A stretch of 9,938 bases of DNA from Candidatus Gastranaerophilales bacterium (GTDB lineage Bacteria; Cyanobacteriota; Vampirovibrionia; Gastranaerophilales; Gastranaerophilaceae). Made by a program: the position numbers and the translations under genes. The notes beneath the pieces are model-generated. The model had not been told where the DNA came from. It ran no database searches and saw only the letters and a list, made by a program, of their open reading frames with translations. This document shows positions 6,133 to 9,938 of this stretch, in pieces. The stretch covers positions 1 through 9,938 of the forward strand of contig CANQAW010000054.1 in NCBI GenBank assembly GCA_947589525.1, in the 5' to 3' direction. The first letter of the stretch is position 1. Each line of letters begins with the position of its first letter.

Positions 6133-8235
6133 TTATTTTCTTTGGAATTTAAACTTTATTCCTAAAACCGTAACAACTTTATACGGATTACCGTATGCTC
6201 CGAAAGTATTTTTTACGGAGAAAATGTTTTGTATTAATGTATTCTTTTTCTTAGCATTACCAATTGGGGGAAATATACCATCTCTCAAATACGAAACAAA
6301 CATTTCCTTTACGGTAATTTTGTTGTCTGCAATCTGCTTAAATAAAAATATTGTTAATAAAAATTCAGACAAGAAAGCAGGGCTGCGTTTTTGTTTTACA
6401 GGCATATTTTTTGAATTAATACGACTGTTAATTTTAAACAATATGCTGAAAAGAAAATTACAATATTGCAAAAATAAATCCCTTTTCATAATGAACATGT
6501 TACACAGATAAATACAAGTTCCTCGGTCAAATTTTTTGAATGCTTCAAAATATTCGGGAAAATCGCTTTCTATTATCTGTTTCATTGTTTCGTAATATAC
6601 GGATTTATTACCCAATGCCGTATAATTATCCTTGGGACTGGTGTAGTCGGGATTTATGTTTTTTAAATCATACAAATAAGGAACCGCCACATCCTCTTTT
6701 AAAACGTTCGAGCCTATATCAACAGCTTTAATGTAATTGTAGTCTTTATTATCGAAAGCATAAAAAGGGCTGTTCGTTAACCAATTGTCCTTTGTTTTTA
6801 TTTCATCATTAAAATTAAAAATAAAATGCCGACGATAGTGAGCCAGTCCGATATATTCAGGATAATCCAATTTTTCAAGATTATGCATTGCCCAATATAT
6901 AGCGGTTGTTTCATTAAAGCAACGATTTAAGTTTGATATATTTTTTCCGGTATCATCACCAATCATCAATCGTGACATAAAATCATAGTCATTTTGACTT
7001 ATACAACCGTCTTTTGACTTTTCCAATCCTAAAGCCTTTCCCAGAAAAATCGGCATATAAATCGATGTGTTTGGTATCCAATAAGGTTTATGATATGCGG
7101 TCAATACGCATATTTTTTGCACTTTTAATTTATTTTCTTTTTCATACTTTTCTAATATTTTTTCACCTTCCTCTTTCATTGATGAATTATAATTCCATAA
7201 AATTTCCGTTCCTTTGTATTTTTCTTTTATTTGTTTCATATCGGGATTTAAAATATCAAAGCCCCATTTCTCGCTCATATATTTATAATCGTGCTTTAAT
7301 ATTTCAGTTCTCCAGTTTTGATGTTTTTTTGAATAAAATTGAATATTAAATATATAATATTTCTTATAATTATCCAGTTGTTTTATTTTTAATATCGGGA
7401 TACCGAAAAAACTGTATATAATTATGTTATCTTTATGTATTTTTGAATATAGACGCAAGAAAGTTTTTTTATTTTTAGACCATAAAGCGGGATTTCTGTT
7501 GCCTCTGAGAGAAAATCTGTGGCAAACTTCTATTTCAGGCAAATAAAAGCACTTTTTACCGTGTAGTCTGAAGGATAAATAAAAATCGTCATCTTCAAGC
7601 CAAAGCGGATAATTCTTATCAAATCCTCCGACTTTAAGTGCAGTTTCTCTATCGCAAAATGTAAAAACTCCCAAAGCCGAATCTATTTCCGCAGGAGTAT
7701 TTATATATTTACACAGCATAGGATCGGGGTCGGAGTAACAATCCCAAATTCTTTGACCGCGTTTTTCACGAATGATTTTTCCTCTGTCATGCAGTCCGTC
7801 AGGCGAGATTATATTTCTTCCTATTGCATGAACTATTCCGCCGTCGGTAATAACTTTGCTTGTTATAACGCCAATTTTTTCAGGATTGATATAATAAAAA
7901 TTCAGGAATTTTTCAATAAAACTTTTGGTTTCAATCGTAGCATCACCGTCGCATCTTATTATAAATTCGCCTTTTGAAGCATATAAGCATTTATTTAGCG
8001 CATTAATAATGCCTTTATGCGGTTCGGCAATAATTTGCATATTTTTTATTTTTCCGGATTTTTGCCATTTATATAAAAATTGCAGACCGTCATCTTCGGA
8101 ACCATCATCGCAAACGATAAATTCATAATTATCGTAAGTATTATTTTCCAAAAATTTTTCAAAAAATAAATCTATAACATGCTGATTATTGTAATTTGGT
8201 AATATAAATGAAATAAGCGGTTTTTTATTTTCCAT
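6133..8235 (-). CDS. Two-domain glycosyltransferase: GT2 (GT-A fold) fused to DUF4422
   Basis: A 700-residue protein likely adding two sugars to a surface glycan from nucleotide-sugar donors at the cytoplasmic face. Domain one (about 5-345) is a GT2: ISFILPNYN (8-16), CDDGS (42-46), DxD in RCDGDA (94-99), LEDDDF (213-218) as the probable catalytic acid region, and CHR (238-240). A segment of about 45 residues (about 265-310, with FFGIPILKIK) interrupts it before the usual end motif EKWGFDI. A charged helical linker (about 330-372) leads to a DUF4422 domain (about 373-650), a glycosyltransferase-like family of capsule and LPS loci: CVLTAYHKPYW (376-386), GLAHYRRHF (463-471), CNMFIMKRD (578-586) and AFLSE (620-624). 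The tail VVTVLGIKFKFQRK (687-700) resembles the inserted segment. It starts at ATG 8235 behind AAGGA. Donor and acceptor sugars cannot be read from sequence. Confidence 0.9.
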   Translation of the reverse strand: MENKKPLISFILPNYNNQHVIDLFFEKFLENNTYDNYEFIVCDDGSEDDGLQFLYKWQKSGKIKNMQIIAEPHKGIINALNKCLYASKGEFIIRCDGDATIETKSFIEKFLNFYYINPEKIGVITSKVITDGGIVHAIGRNIISPDGLHDRGKIIREKRGQRIWDCYSDPDPMLCKYINTPAEIDSALGVFTFCDRETALKVGGFDKNYPLWLEDDDFYLSFRLHGKKCFYLPEIEVCHRFSLRGNRNPALWSKNKKTFLRLYSKIHKDNIIIYSFFGIPILKIKQLDNYKKYYIFNIQFYSKKHQNWRTEILKHDYKYMSEKWGFDILNPDMKQIKEKYKGTEILWNYNSSMKEEGEKILEKYEKENKLKVQKICVLTAYHKPYWIPNTSIYMPIFLGKALGLEKSKDGCISQNDYDFMSRLMIGDDTGKNISNLNRCFNETTAIYWAMHNLEKLDYPEYIGLAHYRRHFIFNFNDEIKTKDNWLTNSPFYAFDNKDYNYIKAVDIGSNVLKEDVAVPYLYDLKNINPDYTSPKDNYTALGNKSVYYETMKQIIESDFPEYFEAFKKFDRGTCIYLCNMFIMKRDLFLQYCNFLFSILFKINSRINSKNMPVKQKRSPAFLSEFLLTIFLFKQIADNKITVKEMFVSYLRDGIFPPIGNAKKKNTLIQNIFSVKNTFGAYGNPYKVVTVLGIKFKFQRK

Positions 8236-8243
8236 CTGTTAAT

Positions 8244-8248
8244 TCCTT
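8244..8248 (-). promoter_or_regulatory. Ribosome binding site of the GT2-DUF4422 gene
   Basis: AAGGA (within AAGAAGGAA on the minus strand) lies 8 nt before the ATG at 8235 and supports that start. The 104 nt between here and the last possible stop of the upstream gene (8340) hold no hairpin or promoter that I can support well. Confidence 0.55.
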
Positions 8249-8339
8249 CTTAAACATCTCAAAATTTTTAAATTGGGTCAGTTTGACAATATCGCGCTAT
8301 ATGATGTATTTAACAGCATAATTTGCGCTTATAACATCG

Positions 8340-8467
8340 TCAGCCGAATTCTAAAAACTTAAAATCGATTTTAAGCGGGAAAAATCGAAAATCCGCATCT
8401 TTAATATGTTGAATTGTATAATTTAGTTTATATCTGCTATCGGGAAATAATTGTAAATTCCATCTAG
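8340..8467 (-). other. Alternative C-terminal extension reached by a +1 (or -2) change in the G tract
   Basis: After the tract, the frame reached with 13 (or 10) G stays open for 42 codons, from ARWNLQLFPD to DFKFLEFG, ending at TGA 8340-8342. It is not an obvious methyltransferase C-terminus, but its composition is protein-like, with aromatic and Lys-rich segments such as HIKDADFRFFPLK. A separate start inside this frame would be a TTG at 8534 without a good ribosome binding site, so it is better seen as the 3' part of the same gene than as its own gene. Confidence 0.45.
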
Positions 8468-8842
8468 CCCCCCCCCCCCACGGGATACTTCTTTCATAAC
8501 TTTGTATGAACGGGCCTTTTTGTGCAATTTCCAATTTTCTTTAAATTCAGGGAAATTGTCAACAATATATCCGACTTTTTTATCGGCGAAAGTTTCTGCC
8601 GTATCTATTGAATATAATTTTCCGCCATTGCCGTTATTTTTATGAGTATTTAAAATATCTAAGCTTGATACCGCAAAGAACGAGCCGAGTTCTAAATATT
8701 TCTGGAGTCTTTTTATCCGAAATAACGGTGTTAAAAATTCTTTTTCACAACCGTTCATACACAGTTTGAACTCGTCAAATTTATAAGCATTAATCTTAGA
8801 TAAAACTTCTTGTTCTATTTTTCCTGTTACAATTTGTTTCAT
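8423..8842 (-). CDS. Short class I methyltransferase-like protein with a G12 tract near its 3' end; candidate phase-variable gene
   Basis: As read here the product has 139 residues. KYLELGSFFAVSSLDIL (48-64) looks like SAM-binding motif I (ExGxxxxxS), although the second glycine is Ala57, and GGKLYSID (73-80) looks like motif II with Asp80. PEFKENW (98-104) also suits the small class I methyltransferases found among glycan genes. The G12 tract encodes four glycines (122-125), where the next methyltransferase motif would begin. The chain then ends after 14 residues, whereas relatives are usually about 200-250 residues, so this reading is probably incomplete, degraded or switched off. One extra G would give a 167-residue product; one fewer would stop it at residue 125. 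The ATG is 12 nt after the GT8 stop with a weak AAGAAAT signal, so it belongs to the glycan operon. The methyltransferase assignment is moderate only. Confidence 0.6.
   Translation of the reverse strand: MKQIVTGKIEQEVLSKINAYKFDEFKLCMNGCEKEFLTPLFRIKRLQKYLELGSFFAVSSLDILNTHKNNGNGGKLYSIDTAETFADKKVGYIVDNFPEFKENWKLHKKARSYKVMKEVSRGGGGLDGIYNYFPIADIN
8468..8479 (-). repeat. Homopolymer of 12 G (C on the plus strand)
   Basis: Twelve consecutive C on the plus strand, read as G12 in the methyltransferase-like gene. The next longest G or C run I noticed is 5, in strongly AT-rich sequence. Tracts of this kind change length by slipped-strand mispairing in contingency genes of other bacteria. Here each length class gives a different C-terminus. 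Confidence 0.9.
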
Positions 8843-8854
8843 AATTTCTTATTT

Positions 8855-9937
8855 TTAGCATAATTCAGACATTCTTGCATAAATAAACTCATTTTTTAGC
8901 TCTTCGTAAAACGGAGTTAATTTTGCATAAAACCAAAAATCTTTGAAGTGAGGTATTACGGGAAGAATAAAATTATCCTGTCTGATATGAGACCAAGGTT
9001 TATTATGAGAATAAAAATGTCTTATTAAAGGTTCTCCGTTAAGAGGTATCATTTCTTCATAATGGTTAACTTCAATGTTTTTTATATACTGTTCCAATGT
9101 GTCTTTTTCGTATGGGCTGAGATTTTTTTTCTTTTTCAGGTATAAATAACTATAATACGGATTAACATTATATTTATGATTTAAAACTTTATATCCGCCG
9201 TGTGAGTATGCAAACTTATTTAAAATCAATTCATCCGGAGTCATTTTTAAACTTAATTCGGCTGATAACTTAATGAGATAATTAACAATATTTTCATTAG
9301 AACCGAGTATTTCACGCCATTTGTCATAATCAATCAGCATTACTCCGGAATTAAAATACGGATAATTCTCTTTTGTGTCAATTTTTGCTGACTGCTTCAA
9401 GTAATCTATTGTTGATAATCTATCTACAAGCAACGGCACGGCAGCAATCACATGTCCGTCCAAATCTTCATCCCAAAGCTCTTTAATATCGCCCATCAAT
9501 ATCAAATCTACATCAAGATAAATTGCCCTATGGATGTGCGGAGCTATAACGGGAAATAACAGACGATTACAAGTACTTAAAGAAACATGATATTCGTCAG
9601 GCAGTTTTATATCCGAAAAATTTTTCTTTGAATCGCATTCAATAAAATTAATTGAAAATTTATCCGTTATATTTCTAAACGCGCTTTCAATCTTGTTTTT
9701 ACTGTTTTGAGAAATTCCTTCACTTAGAATATAAAAATCAATAAAGGAATGCGTATTATATAATACGCTGGCACCGGTTGTTGCTATGAAACGGCTGTAG
9801 TTATCATCAGACGACAATATAACGGGAATATGCACATCCGAATCCAAAGATTTGTCTCTCTGTTTTTTATTTGGTAAATTACTTAACGTGTAATAAAAAT
9901 AATCTAATTCTTTGCGAGAAATGACTTCATTCAAAAA
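8855..9937 (-). CDS. GT8-family glycosyltransferase (5' end probably beyond the window)
   Basis: A retaining GT-A glycosyltransferase of family 8, the group of LPS galactosyl/glucosyltransferases and glycogenin, likely acting on a surface glycan in the cytosol. Numbering from the TTG at 9934, the catalytic domain covers about 34-320: HIPVILSSDDNYSRF (35-49) for nucleotide-sugar binding, the metal-binding DxD in YLDVDLILMGDI (139-150), YFNSGVMLIDYDKW (193-206), TPDELILN (232-239) and HFYSHNKPW (306-314), the usual C-terminal HxxxxxKPW site. All key residues are present, so it should be active. The frame remains open to the right edge. The 34 residues before the domain suggest that it either starts near the TTG or continues into an N-terminal extension or another domain. 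It is the first gene of the glycan block, 12 nt before the methyltransferase-like gene. Confidence 0.88.
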   Translation of the reverse strand, partial: FLNEVISRKELDYFYYTLSNLPNKKQRDKSLDSDVHIPVILSSDDNYSRFIATTGASVLYNTHSFIDFYILSEGISQNSKNKIESAFRNITDKFSINFIECDSKKNFSDIKLPDEYHVSLSTCNRLLFPVIAPHIHRAIYLDVDLILMGDIKELWDEDLDGHVIAAVPLLVDRLSTIDYLKQSAKIDTKENYPYFNSGVMLIDYDKWREILGSNENIVNYLIKLSAELSLKMTPDELILNKFAYSHGGYKVLNHKYNVNPYYSYLYLKKKKNLSPYEKDTLEQYIKNIEVNHYEEMIPLNGEPLIRHFYSHNKPWSHIRQDNFILPVIPHFKDFWFYAKLTPFYEELKNEFIYARMSELC

Positions 9938-9938
9938 C

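Noticed and set aside
6092..6511. Open frame of 139 codons on the plus strand
   Set aside because: It lies opposite the well-supported DUF4422 domain, has no family features, and is a by-product of AT-rich antisense reading.
8236..8339. Possible promoter (TTGTCA) before the GT2-DUF4422 gene
   Set aside because: No acceptable -10 box lies at 16-18 nt spacing, and the gene can be read from the upstream operon.
1..9938. CRISPR array, tRNA, rRNA, insertion sequence or phage genes
   Set aside because: I saw no repeat-spacer pattern, RNA gene signature, transposase or phage motif on either strand.

Overview
This is an AT-rich bacterial window from what looks like an anaerobe with a two-membrane envelope. 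The evidence for that is a polyferredoxin carrying six [4Fe-4S] motifs, a Tat component, nickel-pincer cofactor genes and an MsbA-type lipid flippase. The mix would suit a gut-type, low-GC, Gram-negative lineage such as Gastranaerophilales/Melainabacteria, Elusimicrobia or a similar group. That placement is inference: there is no rRNA or other taxonomic marker here.

Positions 1-2489 read on the plus strand as one tight cluster. It contains (1) a NapH-like polyferredoxin cut by the left edge, with an internal twin-arginine motif; (2) a 74-residue TatA/TatB-type subunit starting 1 nt after it; (3) larB with a TTG start; and (4) larC, overlapping larB by 1 nt. This larC encodes only the N-terminal LarC1-type domain. 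No LarC2 follows in any plus-strand frame, because a convergent gene begins at once.

Positions 2460-9937 read entirely on the minus strand. In the direction of transcription the order is: a GT8 glycosyltransferase (runs off the right edge), a short methyltransferase-like gene containing a run of 12 G, a GT2-DUF4422 two-domain glycosyltransferase, an MsbA-type ABC exporter, larE, and a ten-helix EamA/DMT transporter overlapping the end of larE. The first three genes look like a surface-glycan assembly block, with the exporter supplying lipid or lipid-linked glycan across the inner membrane. LarE completes the LarB/LarC/LarE set for the nickel-pincer (NPN) cofactor, but it sits on the opposite strand from larBC and behind its own TATAAT box. 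No LarA-type user enzyme is present.

The most interesting observations are the G12 tract in the methyltransferase-like gene, which makes it a strong candidate phase-variable switch; the LarC1-only cofactor set; the apparently leaderless larE; the twin-arginine motif inside a membrane polyferredoxin next to a Tat gene; and the domain architecture of the GT2-DUF4422 protein.
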